Below are positions 1 through 8,321 of a DNA stretch of 32,651 nucleotides, piece after piece. The stretch's first letter is position 1; each line of letters starts with the position of its first letter. This stretch comes from Candidatus Sulfopaludibacter sp. SbA3. Its GTDB lineage: Bacteria; Acidobacteriota; Terriglobia; Bryobacterales; Bryobacteraceae. The translations under genes were made by a program, and so were the position numbers. A model generated the notes under the pieces. That model had not been told where the DNA came from. It searched no databases and saw only the letters and a list, made by a program, of their open reading frames with translations. The stretch spans positions 1 to 32,651 of the forward strand of contig CAMDKT010000003.1 of the NCBI GenBank assembly GCA_945900935.1. The letters are read 5' to 3'.

Positions 1-98
1 AAAACCTCGCAGTCCCTCAAGATTCGAGGGGGCATCAGCCGAGCTTGCCAGCATCATTTTTGATCGGCGCTTGTTCCAAGTTGTAAGCGTTACCCAAC

Positions 99-497
99 TC
101 AAAGCTGATCGTAAAGAATCGCCGTATACCCCTTCACTTTAAACGTCCCTTCAATCGTCGGCCACGCGCTTTGGTGCTCGTTCGATTTCACCCAGTTCAG
201 CCGGTCCTCTTCCGATTTGAAGTTGATAACCAACCGGTAATTGGCACCTTCCGGAGCCTTGCCCGCCTTGGCCTCGCGCAACTTCAGCATGTAGACATGC
301 AGGAAGCCGGGCTGCTTGGCCATGGCCGGCTTGAAAATCTCCTTGAAATTCTTCTTCAAGTCCTTTTCCTTCGCCGGATCGACCATCATATCGACATGCA
401 GTTGGATGGTCTGATCGACAGCCTTTTTTGCTTGCGCGCTCAAGGCAACAGCGGAACCAAGCGCGGTAATAACAGCGTTGCGGCGATTCATTTTCAT
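99..497 (-). CDS. Exported antibiotic biosynthesis monooxygenase (ABM)-like / ferredoxin-fold protein
   Basis: 132-aa ORF with a signal-like N-terminus (MKMNRRNAVITALGSAVALSAQA) and an ABM-like core (PGFLHVYMLKL...NYRLVINFKSEEDRLNWVKSNEHQSAW). Confidence 0.7.
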   Translation of the reverse strand: MKMNRRNAVITALGSAVALSAQAKKAVDQTIQLHVDMMVDPAKEKDLKKNFKEIFKPAMAKQPGFLHVYMLKLREAKAGKAPEGANYRLVINFKSEEDRLNWVKSNEHQSAWPTIEGTFKVKGYTAILYDQL

Positions 498-506
498 TTC
501 TCCTCT

Positions 507-1532
507 TTACTTCAATTTGATGCGATAGACGGAAGTGCGCGCGGTCATCCACAACACGCCGCCGTCCTCGGCCCAACCTACATTGGCCGGCACTTCCGTT
601 GGCTTAATGGTACCCAGATGTTTACCTTCCGCCGTAAAAACCCAGACGCCGCCCGGACCCGTGGCCCAGACATTCCCCTTGGCATCCACTTTCAACCCAT
701 CGGGCAGTCCGTCGCTCTTTTCGGCGGTCACATCGGCAAACACTCGGCCCGGGCCCAGCAGACCGTCCTCCTGCACCGGGAACTTCATCCAAACCTTACG
801 CGCCGCATCGGAGTTAGCCACATAAAGCCACCGCTCGTCGGGCGAAAACGCGAGGCCGTTGGGGCGCGTCAGTTCCTTGTTCAACAGAGTCAGCTTACCG
901 CCCTGTAACCGGTAAATGCCATTAAAGGTGAGCTCTTTTTTCGGGTCTTCATCCTGCTTGATTAAGCCGTATGGCGGATCGGTGAAGTAGAGGCCGCCAT
1001 GGGACTTATACACCAAATCGTTGGGGCTGTTGAGGCGCTTGCCTTCGAAGCGATCAACGAGCGTCGTCAACACGCCGGACTTGTTGCGACGCGCGATGCG
1101 GCGATTGCCGTGCTGGGCGATCAAGACGTTGCCGTCCTTATCAAACGTCATGCCGTTGGGGCCGATGAAGGAGCCGGCGGGCGCGTCCGTGCCGTCATAA
1201 CCGCCAGGCTTCAGAATCTCGGTAACAACGCCATCAGGGGCCAACTGGCGCGTCACGTTCCCCTGCACATCGCTGAACCAAAGATTGCCGGACTCCTTGA
1301 ACCACAGCGGCCCTTCCGTGAACTCAAATCCGGTGGCGACTTTTTCTATCTTCGCAGTGGAGGGAACCAGCGAGTCGAACCCGGGGTCGAGACGAAGGAT
1401 TCCGCCCGCCCCCGCGGGTTGATCGGCAGGCGGAGTCAAGGCGGCTGATTTCTTCTCGTCCACGGGTTTGTCGGTACTCGAAGCGCAAGACGACAGAAGG
1501 GCGAACAAGGCGGCGGCGAGTAAGTTTTTCAT
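507..1532 (-). CDS. SMP-30/gluconolactonase/LRE family protein, lipoprotein-like signal
   Basis: 341-aa ORF with SMP-30 motifs (FTEGPLWFKESGNLWFSDV, GPNGMTFDKDGNVLIAQHGNRRI, SPNDLVYKSHGGLYFTDPPYG, RPNGLAFSPDERWLYVANSD); N-terminal LLSSCASS resembles a lipobox. Confidence 0.9.
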   Translation of the reverse strand: MKNLLAAALFALLSSCASSTDKPVDEKKSAALTPPADQPAGAGGILRLDPGFDSLVPSTAKIEKVATGFEFTEGPLWFKESGNLWFSDVQGNVTRQLAPDGVVTEILKPGGYDGTDAPAGSFIGPNGMTFDKDGNVLIAQHGNRRIARRNKSGVLTTLVDRFEGKRLNSPNDLVYKSHGGLYFTDPPYGLIKQDEDPKKELTFNGIYRLQGGKLTLLNKELTRPNGLAFSPDERWLYVANSDAARKVWMKFPVQEDGLLGPGRVFADVTAEKSDGLPDGLKVDAKGNVWATGPGGVWVFTAEGKHLGTIKPTEVPANVGWAEDGGVLWMTARTSVYRIKLK

Positions 1533-1550
1533 GGGTGCGTCTCAGAGAGG

Positions 1551-1934
1551 TTATCGCTTTTCGCGCGCCGCGTCGAGCGCAGCCGTGACTAAAATTTTCA
1601 AAAAGGCCTCGTCGTCACGACGCACCGGCTCACGCCCCGCGTCCAAACGGCGATAGTCGTACGACAGCAGTTCAGTGAACGAGCCAGCCTCCAAGCCGTA
1701 GGCCTCGTTGATCCGCCCGATGTTGTAACCGTAGAGATCCTTCAAAAACTGAACGTATTGCTGCTTGGCCGGGGCTTCCTCCCGCATTCGCCGCACGGCG
1801 TGTACCCAATCCCGCGATGGCGCCGGACGAAACTCCACTTCCCGGCCCCGAGGCACTTGAGCGGCGAAGGCCGCATCAAACGGATCAGGCCACGGAGTGA
1901 GCGAAATAACAACCAGCGCCGCGGCAAAGGTCAC
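1551..1934 (-). CDS. Hypothetical protein; resembles a short segment found in large glycoside hydrolases
   Basis: 127-aa ORF with a GTG start overlapping the upstream stop (GTGA); core YVQFLKDLYGYNIGRINEAYGL resembles 'FL..rYg.i..lN.aygt' segments of GH42/agarase-like proteins. Confidence 0.5.
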   Translation of the reverse strand: MTFAAALVVISLTPWPDPFDAAFAAQVPRGREVEFRPAPSRDWVHAVRRMREEAPAKQQYVQFLKDLYGYNIGRINEAYGLEAGSFTELLSYDYRRLDAGREPVRRDDEAFLKILVTAALDAAREKR

Positions 1935-3160
1935 CCGGCAACCTCAATGTCCCAGCCCCAGCCTGGGCGCTCATGCGGCCGCATATAAATGCCGTCGGGG
2001 CCGCGAGTAATGTTGTAGTTTTCTTCAAAGAGCTGGTAGACCTCTTTGGGGCCGCCGGGCGGGGGGAGAAACAGTTCGGCCCAGGGCGCGTTGACGTTGG
2101 CAATCGTGTAATGAATGGAACCGTTCAGGCCGCCGCCATGCGGAATGACGGGAATATCGTAGGCCGAAGCCATAGCCGAAATCCGCCGCAGTTCCGTCAG
2201 CCCGCCGCACCATTGAATGTCCGGTTGCCAAATGGACGCGCCATTGGCTTCCAGCAAATAGCGGAAGCCGTAGCGGCCGTACTCGTGTTCACCGGTGACG
2301 ATGCGCGTGGACTTGATGGTGGTGTTCAGACGGCCGAAACCCGCGTAATCATGCGGCTGCAGCACCTCTTCCATCCAGTAGACGCGATAGGGCGCCAGCA
2401 TCTCCGCCATCTCGATCGTGTACCGCTCTGTCCACGCCATCCAGCAGTCGAGCATGATCTCGCCGTCCGGACCCAGCGCGGCCCGCGCTCGCTTGACGAG
2501 TTCGACATTTTCTTTCATACCGGCGCGACCGCTCGCCGGACCGTGGGGAATCGCCAACTTCAGCATCTTATAGCCGAATTCAACATGCTGCTCAATGTCG
2601 TTGCCGGTGCAGTAAGCCGGCACGCGGTCCTTTGTCTCGCCCCCCAAAAGCCGATAAACAGGCATGTTGAGCGATTTGCCCACAATGTCCCACAGCGCCA
2701 TGTCGAAGCCGCTGATGGCGTTCATCGTCACGCCCATGCGGCCATAGGACATGGTGGCCCGCCAGCATATGTCCCAGTTGCGCTCGATGTCGAATGGGTC
2801 GCGGCCCATCATTAGCTTGGCCAAGTGACCGGTGACAATCTGCCCTCCTCCGGGACCGCCGTTACCATAGCCCTTGATGCCTTTATCGGTGGTCACTTCT
2901 ACGGTGAAGCTCGGCACATCCGTTGCTGCAAACAGCTCTCGCCGCGGTTTGAATTCCGGATAGATGGACACAGGGTTGGCGACCTCCACAAACTGCGTGG
3001 ACCACGCGCCATCGGCTGCTTTGAAGGCTGGATACGGCTTTCGCGGCCGCGTCCTCACGATTTTGATATCCGTGATCTTGAGCCTGCTCTTCTCCTGCGC
3101 CCAAGCCAGAGCGGGCAAAGCCGGCACGGCGGCGAGAGATAAGAAATCGCGTCGTTTCAT
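1931..3160 (-). CDS. Enolase-superfamily dehydratase, L-rhamnonate dehydratase-like, with Tat-like signal peptide
   Basis: 409 aa; twin-Arg leader MKRRDFLSLAAVPALPALAWAQ; enolase-superfamily elements ISGFDMALWDIVGKSLNMPVYRLLGG, MLKLAIPHGP, IMLDCWMAWT, YWMEEVL, IVTGEHEYGRYGF, IPHGGG. Confidence 0.85.
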   Translation of the reverse strand: MKRRDFLSLAAVPALPALAWAQEKSRLKITDIKIVRTRPRKPYPAFKAADGAWSTQFVEVANPVSIYPEFKPRRELFAATDVPSFTVEVTTDKGIKGYGNGGPGGGQIVTGHLAKLMMGRDPFDIERNWDICWRATMSYGRMGVTMNAISGFDMALWDIVGKSLNMPVYRLLGGETKDRVPAYCTGNDIEQHVEFGYKMLKLAIPHGPASGRAGMKENVELVKRARAALGPDGEIMLDCWMAWTERYTIEMAEMLAPYRVYWMEEVLQPHDYAGFGRLNTTIKSTRIVTGEHEYGRYGFRYLLEANGASIWQPDIQWCGGLTELRRISAMASAYDIPVIPHGGGLNGSIHYTIANVNAPWAELFLPPPGGPKEVYQLFEENYNITRGPDGIYMRPHERPGWGWDIEVAG

Positions 3161-3574
3161 TTTTTAGTCACCTTTACGTTTCGAAAATGTCCAATGGTCC
3201 CAGGCCCGATCCAGAAGCCGATTTGCCCCTGGAACGCGCCCTGCTTCAAATCGTTCACCACCAGCGTCGGCTGCGCGTTCCCATGCACGAACAAACGCGC
3301 CTTCACGCCATCCACTTCCATTCGCACGCGGGTCCACCTCAATCGTGCCGCTCTCGAAATCCTTCACTGGCAACAAAAGCAGGCGGTCATCATCCTTGCC
3401 CGTTGCGCCCGCGGGCTGCGTCAGACGAATCCCCTTCTGCCCTTTGTGAACCACCGCTTCAGCCACGACTTTATTGGCCCGCATGTCTTCCACGGATTCC
3501 ATCGCAAACGTCTGGCCAAATGCCAGTTCACAGGCGGAAATCACGAGGCACAGTAACGTCGGGAACGTTTGCAT
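3157..3574 (-). pseudogene. Decayed exported DUF1080/LamG-like protein (frameshift plus internal deletion)
   Basis: An N-terminal half with signal peptide (MQTFPTLLCLVISACELAFGQTFAMESVEDMRANKVVAEAV...DDRLLLLPVKDFESGTIEVD, start 3574) and a C-terminal half (RWTRVRMEVDGVKARLFVHGNAQPTLVVNDLKQGAFQGQIGFWIGPGTIGHFRNVKVTKK, 3157..3342) lie in different frames; the middle of the fold is missing. Confidence 0.7.
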
Positions 3575-3631
3575 GAAGAATAATCTTATCCGAATCGCGG
3601 CACGCAAAACGACGTGCGATGCTAAAACGAG

Positions 3632-4831
3632 ATGAGAAACATCAATCGCCGCGGCGCGGTCACGCTCGCCATGGCGGCCGCCACGCAAACTTCGTTCTCC
3701 GCTGAAGGATTCGAGAGCGCGTTTCGCGCTGCCGCGAAGCGTCACAATATCCCCGCCGCGGTGGCGCTCGTCGTCGGCCCGGAGAAGACACTTCTGCAAA
3801 GTTCGCATGGCAACCGCGACTCGCAAAGCAGTGTGCCGGTGGATGGGCGAACGATCTTCGCCATCGCATCCATGACCAAAGCCATCACCTCCACAGCCGC
3901 CCTGCAACTGGTGGAGCAGGGCGCGTTGGACTTGGATGAGCAGGTACACAAACACCTGCCGGAGTTGCGCGATCTGCCTCTGTTGGAGGGTTTCGACGCC
4001 GTCGGCGCGCCGCGATTCGCCAAAGAGCGCTATCAGGTCACACTGCGTCAACTGCTGACCCATACGGCCGGTTTCGCCTACTCGTGGAACCATGAACTTG
4101 TACTTCGCTACGGTTCCCCCGCGAACCCAATTCCTTACCTGGTGAACAAGCCCGGCACCCGTTGGCATTACGGCACGAACGTCGATTGGATTGGAAAGCT
4201 CGTGGAAACCGTCAGCCGAAAAACGCTCGAGGCCTACTTCCAGGAGCGCATCTTTCAGCCCCTGGGAATGAGCGACACCAGCTTCCTTCTCCCTCCGAAA
4301 AAGCTGGATCGCCTGTCGAGCAGCTATCAGCGCGATTCCCATGGCGTTCTCCAGGAATCCCCTCGCATCCAGCCGCCCGTGCCCACATCGTTCAACGGCG
4401 GCGGCGGCCTGTTCTCCACCGCCGATGACTACGCGAAATTCACACAAATGATCCTCCGGCGCGGCTTGTCCGCGGACCGGAAACGGATCATCAAGGAGAG
4501 TACCGTCAGCGCCATGTCGTCCAACCACGTTGGCGGTCTTGATTCGGGAAAAATTCGCTCCACCATGCCCGAACGATCTTCCCATGTCGATCTTCACCCG
4601 GGCGAGAGTGACCGATTCGGCCTTGGATTTCTCATCAACCCAAAGGCGTACGACGCCGGGCGATCCGCCGGAAGTTTGGCCTGGGGCGGCATCCGCAATA
4701 CTTTCTACTGGATCGATCCGAAGCGCGGCATCGGAGCGGTCATTATGATGCAGTTCCTGCCCTTCTGCGATGACGCGGCGATGGGCATGATGGGCGATTT
4801 TGAACGTTCAGTATATTCCCATTTGACATGA
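3632..4831 (+). CDS. Serine hydrolase (beta-lactamase class C / CubicO family)
   Basis: 399 aa with SxxK (AIASMTKAITSTAAL) and Y-x-N (HYGTN) motifs, plus GGGGLFSTADDYAKF. Confidence 0.92.
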   Translation: MRNINRRGAVTLAMAAATQTSFSAEGFESAFRAAAKRHNIPAAVALVVGPEKTLLQSSHGNRDSQSSVPVDGRTIFAIASMTKAITSTAALQLVEQGALDLDEQVHKHLPELRDLPLLEGFDAVGAPRFAKERYQVTLRQLLTHTAGFAYSWNHELVLRYGSPANPIPYLVNKPGTRWHYGTNVDWIGKLVETVSRKTLEAYFQERIFQPLGMSDTSFLLPPKKLDRLSSSYQRDSHGVLQESPRIQPPVPTSFNGGGGLFSTADDYAKFTQMILRRGLSADRKRIIKESTVSAMSSNHVGGLDSGKIRSTMPERSSHVDLHPGESDRFGLGFLINPKAYDAGRSAGSLAWGGIRNTFYWIDPKRGIGAVIMMQFLPFCDDAAMGMMGDFERSVYSHLT

Positions 4832-5643
4832 GCCTCCTCCTCGCCGCCGCTGTTTCCCACGTCCTCATCATCGGCGTCGACGGCCTTTCGTCCGACGGCG
4901 TCCGCAACGCCGCCACGCCCAACATTCACAAACTCATGGACCGAGGCGCTTGGACGCTGAAATCCCGCGGCGTGATGCCAACCGTGAGTTCCCCGAACTG
5001 GATGTCGCTGCTATCCGGTGCCGGGCCCGAGATGCATGGCGTCCATTCGAACGATTGGGAACGCTTCAATTTCAAAATCGACCCCGCCTGCAAAGGGCCG
5101 GATGGCATTTTTCCCGGCATTTTCGGCGTCATCCACGAGCAACGCCCGAAGGCAACGCTGGCCGCCATTCACGACTGGCCGGGTTTTGGCCGCCTCGTCG
5201 AAAAGAATTCCGCCACCCATGTCCGGCACGTAAAAGGATCGCCCGCCGCCACGGCCGCCGCCATCGATTACTGGAAAGTAAACAAGCCGCTGCTCCTGTT
5301 CGTACACTTGGACGACGTCGATCACGCCGGCCACGGCAAGACGTGGGAAGGCCCGGAATACAGGGCCGCCGTGGAAGTGGTCGATGGCTTGATTGGCCAA
5401 CTCACCGCCGCCGTGCCAATTGATAAGACGCTGATCGTGCTCGTCTCCGACCACGGCGGCACCGGAACCAAACACGGCAACGACACGACGAATGAACTGG
5501 AGACGCCGCTGATCTTCGTCGGCCCCGGCATTGCCAAAGGCGAAATCAAGACACGCGCCCGAGGCATAGACATGGCCCCGACAGTCGTCAAGGCCCTGGG
5601 CCTGAAACCTCACGCCTGCTGGGAGGGCGTGGCGCTGCGGTGA
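4828..5643 (+). CDS. Alkaline phosphatase family protein (type I phosphodiesterase/nucleotide pyrophosphatase-like)
   Basis: 271 aa; VLIIGVDGLSSDGV, PTVSSPNWMSLLSG, HLDDVDHAGHGKTWEG, LIVLVSDHGGTGTKHG; ATGA overlap with the preceding gene. Confidence 0.88.
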   Translation: MSLLLAAAVSHVLIIGVDGLSSDGVRNAATPNIHKLMDRGAWTLKSRGVMPTVSSPNWMSLLSGAGPEMHGVHSNDWERFNFKIDPACKGPDGIFPGIFGVIHEQRPKATLAAIHDWPGFGRLVEKNSATHVRHVKGSPAATAAAIDYWKVNKPLLLFVHLDDVDHAGHGKTWEGPEYRAAVEVVDGLIGQLTAAVPIDKTLIVLVSDHGGTGTKHGNDTTNELETPLIFVGPGIAKGEIKTRARGIDMAPTVVKALGLKPHACWEGVALR

Positions 5644-6079
5644 GCTTCCGCCGCCGCCCGTTCCGACGTCGTTATCCCCGCGTACGCCCCATCCAGATTC
5701 AGCAGCGACATCTGATGCACCTCCGCCGCCGTAAACCGGCCTTTCCCGAACGTGAAGCAAGCGTCCTCCACCAGATGCATGGAAAACCCCAAATCACCAC
5801 CGGCGCGCACAGTGGATTCTACAGAATTGTTGGTAATCACGCCGCATACAAAAACGTGCGAAGCCCCGGCCTCGCGAAGGCGTTGCAAGTCGCCTTGCCG
5901 AGAACCGCCTCGCCTGACAGCGGAGCGGTCTCCGGCTTGAAATCATGCAGCGGCTGACCCGTGCGATACTTCGAATTGCCGCCCCGCGCCTCCGCGAAGG
6001 GATTGTTGCGTACCCCCCAGCCCGGATCGTCAATCGCCTTTTGCAGGTCGATCAAAACCAGGGCTGAGGTGCCGCTCAT
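5610..6079 (-). pseudogene. Decayed isochorismatase-family cysteine hydrolase
   Basis: N-part MSGTSALVLIDLQKAIDDPGWGVRNNPFAEA...GQPLHDFKPETAPLSGEAVLGK is in one frame; C-part LQRLREAGASHVFVCGVITNNSVESTVRAGGDLGFSMHLVEDACFTFGKGR is in another. Frame changes near 5886-5895. A segment between NNPFAEA and GQPLHDF also appears missing. Confidence 0.75.
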
Positions 6080-6080
6080 T

Positions 6081-6467
6081 CTACGCCTTCGGCTGGTAGG
6101 CGATGCAGTCAATCTCCACTTTCATCGTGGGATTGGCGAACTTCGATTCCACCGTCGTACGCGCCGGCTTCTGCTCGCCGAAGTACTCTCCGAAAACCGC
6201 ATTCATGGCGGCAAAATCGCCCCCACTCCTTAGGAATACAGAGCACTTCACAACATCGGTCAACGACGCTCCGGCCGCTTCCAGTATCAATTTAATATTG
6301 TTCAACACGATGCGAGTCTCGTGTTCAATCGAGCCGAATGAAAAGTCATTCGTCGCCGGGTCAAGCGGCCCTTGCCCGGAGACGAAAATGAAATCGCCGG
6401 CCCGCACCGCGTGGGAATAAGGCCCACGCGGCACCACCGCGCCAGGAATGCTGTAGCGTTCGATCAT
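6081..6467 (-). CDS. RidA family (YjgF/YER057c/UK114) protein
   Basis: 128 aa; GPYSHAVRAGDFIFVSGQGPLDPAT, ARTTVESKFANPTMKVEIDCIA; the conserved Arg and Glu are present. Confidence 0.93.
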   Translation of the reverse strand: MIERYSIPGAVVPRGPYSHAVRAGDFIFVSGQGPLDPATNDFSFGSIEHETRIVLNNIKLILEAAGASLTDVVKCSVFLRSGGDFAAMNAVFGEYFGEQKPARTTVESKFANPTMKVEIDCIAYQPKA

Positions 6468-6470
6468 GAT

Positions 6471-7874
6471 TTACTCCACCGGTTTGCGGGCGCGCGGACG
6501 GCGGACTGCCGTTGAAACGACGGCGGCGGCTTTCTTGGCCGGCGCGCGTTTCCTGGGCGCCATTCGTTTGGGCTTTTCGTCCTCTTCCAGCGCCTCCATG
6601 GGTTGCACGGCGATCGACTCGACAGGAGCTTGATCGCTCTCCACCGATGCCGATGCCGATGCCGCCGCGGTCTTTGCTTCCGGCTCGGCTTCGAGCGCCG
6701 CGCCGGACGCCGGCAGTTCCGCTCCCGGATAGGCGATCAGGCCGCGCACCGCGTCCGCTTCCACCCGAACCAGGTAGTTGTCCTGCGCGAAGTTCAGGAA
6801 CTCGCCGAACGACTGGAAACCATACTTTTGCGCGTTGAACGTCGGATGGATCTTGGTCATCCATCCAGCCAGAATATCGGCCGAGGCACCGTACTCCAAA
6901 TCCAGCTTGTAATTGTCGACCACTTGGCGCAACATCGCCAGCGCCTCGTCCTTTTTCGGCGCCGCAACCGCCTCAGAAACCTGCTTCACTTCAATCGTCT
7001 TGCGGCCCTCAGGACCGGTCGTGGCCAGATACCCGTTGGTCTCCAGCTTGTCGACGAAATCGGAGAAAGATCCCGTGCCATACGCCCGCTCATTGAAGCT
7101 GGGATCCAACTGCAGCATCGTGCTCTTCAAAAGCCCCAACTGCGGCTGCACGCCGCGGCGGCGTAGCGTGGCCAATGCGCGTTCAACAAGCGGCAGCGCG
7201 TGCGGCAGGTCCAGCGGCGCCGGCCGCCGATGTTCGCCACGCCCGCCACGCCGGTTCGCGTCGCCGTATTGCGGAGGAGGCGGGGGAAGAATTCCCTTCT
7301 CCAAATTCGCGGCGGCCAAGGCGGTTGTCGCCGCCAATAGCGCCGTTGCCGACGGGATCGGCATCGGACGATTCATCGGCACATTCTGCGGCACGAACTT
7401 CGTATCGTCCTGCAGCAGCGACTCATACGAGATGAACTCGTGGCAGTTCTGCTGCAGAATCGTTGAAGTGAACGCCTTGCCGCCGACGATGAATATCGTC
7501 TTGCCGTAGGCCTTCAATTTATTCACCAGCGGGATGAAATCGCTGTCGCCGGAGATAATCGCAAAGGCGTTCACATTCTTGTGCGTGAAGGCCATCTCCA
7601 AAGCGTCCAAAGCGAGATTAATATCCGCGCCGTTCTTATCGCCGCGCGGGGATGGCAGCCGTTGCACCATCTGGACGGCATTCTCCGCCATCTGGCGTAC
7701 CGCGCCCTCTTGGCGCGCCCAGTTGGCGTAGGCGAACTTGGCGACAATGTCGCCGCGTTCCTTCAGTGCATCGAGGCATAAAGAAACAGCAAACTCACGG
7801 CGGAGCGTGCTCTTCACACCAATCTCGATGTTGTCGTAATCGACGAAAACAGCTATATTCTGACGTTCCTGCAT
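6471..7874 (-). CDS. NYN domain (PIN-like nuclease, LabA/DUF88 type) protein with two OST-HTH/LOTUS-like domains and a basic C-terminal tail
   Basis: NYN motifs IAVFVDYDNIEIGV, GADINLALDAL, AFAIISGDSDFIPLVNKLKAYGKTIFIVG; LOTUS-like segments LLKSTMLQLDPSFNERAYGTGSFSDFVDKLETNGYL and ILAGWMTKIHPTFNAQKYGFQSFGEFLNFAQDNYLV; C-terminus KPKRMAPRKRAPAKKAAAVVSTAVRRPRARKP. Confidence 0.88.
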   Translation of the reverse strand: MQERQNIAVFVDYDNIEIGVKSTLRREFAVSLCLDALKERGDIVAKFAYANWARQEGAVRQMAENAVQMVQRLPSPRGDKNGADINLALDALEMAFTHKNVNAFAIISGDSDFIPLVNKLKAYGKTIFIVGGKAFTSTILQQNCHEFISYESLLQDDTKFVPQNVPMNRPMPIPSATALLAATTALAAANLEKGILPPPPPQYGDANRRGGRGEHRRPAPLDLPHALPLVERALATLRRRGVQPQLGLLKSTMLQLDPSFNERAYGTGSFSDFVDKLETNGYLATTGPEGRKTIEVKQVSEAVAAPKKDEALAMLRQVVDNYKLDLEYGASADILAGWMTKIHPTFNAQKYGFQSFGEFLNFAQDNYLVRVEADAVRGLIAYPGAELPASGAALEAEPEAKTAAASASASVESDQAPVESIAVQPMEALEEDEKPKRMAPRKRAPAKKAAAVVSTAVRRPRARKPVE

Positions 7875-7903
7875 TTATAGGGTCCTAGCGCCCGGTGACG
7901 GCT

Positions 7904-8302
7904 TCAAGAAGGCCTGACGGCCAAGCGGATAAACGACACGATCTCTTCCAAAGAAGAGCCGGGTGGAAATACCGCCGCCACACCGAGCTGTTTCAACTTC
8001 AGGCTGTCTTCATCGGGAATAATTCCCCCGACTATGACAGCAACATCTTCCATTTCATTCTGCTTAAGGAGCTCCAACACGCGCGGGACAATTGCCAAAT
8101 GCGCGCCAGAGAGAATCGAAAGGCCAATCACCTGAACATCTTCCTGCATCGCGGCGTGGACGATCATTTCTGGCGTCTGCCGGAGGCCGGTGTAAATGAC
8201 CTCCATACCCGCGTCGCGGAGTGCTCTTGCAATAACCTTGGCGCCTCTATCGTGGCCATCCAGCCCCGGCTTCGCGACAAGTACCCGGATTCGACTCTCC
8301 AT
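7904..8302 (-). CDS. Stand-alone cobalamin (B12)-binding domain protein, methylmalonyl-CoA mutase C-terminal-domain type
   Basis: [39 protein letters not shown] has DxHxx[12 protein letters not shown] and VIVGGIIP follow. Start chosen at internal Met (8302), because sequence upstream of it is antisense to the end of the NHL gene. Confidence 0.9.
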   Translation of the reverse strand: MESRIRVLVAKPGLDGHDRGAKVIARALRDAGMEVIYTGLRQTPEMIVHAAMQEDVQVIGLSILSGAHLAIVPRVLELLKQNEMEDVAVIVGGIIPDEDSLKLKQLGVAAVFPPGSSLEEIVSFIRLAVRPS

Positions 8303-8321
8303 CCGCTTGCTAAAGTGTAAC

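Noticed and set aside
14-30. CCCTC-aagattc-GAGGG hairpin near the window start
   Set aside because: Only a 5-bp stem without a U-tract; too weak to call a terminator.
3164-4597. 477-aa minus-strand ORF
   Set aside because: Mostly antisense to the clear serine hydrolase at 3632-4831; only its last ~140 aa (from Met at 3574) carry real signal, treated as the N-part of a pseudogene.
6644-6663. Short tandem repeat (CGATGC x3) in the NYN gene
   Set aside because: Encodes the ASASAS stretch of a low-complexity linker; too short to suggest phase variation.
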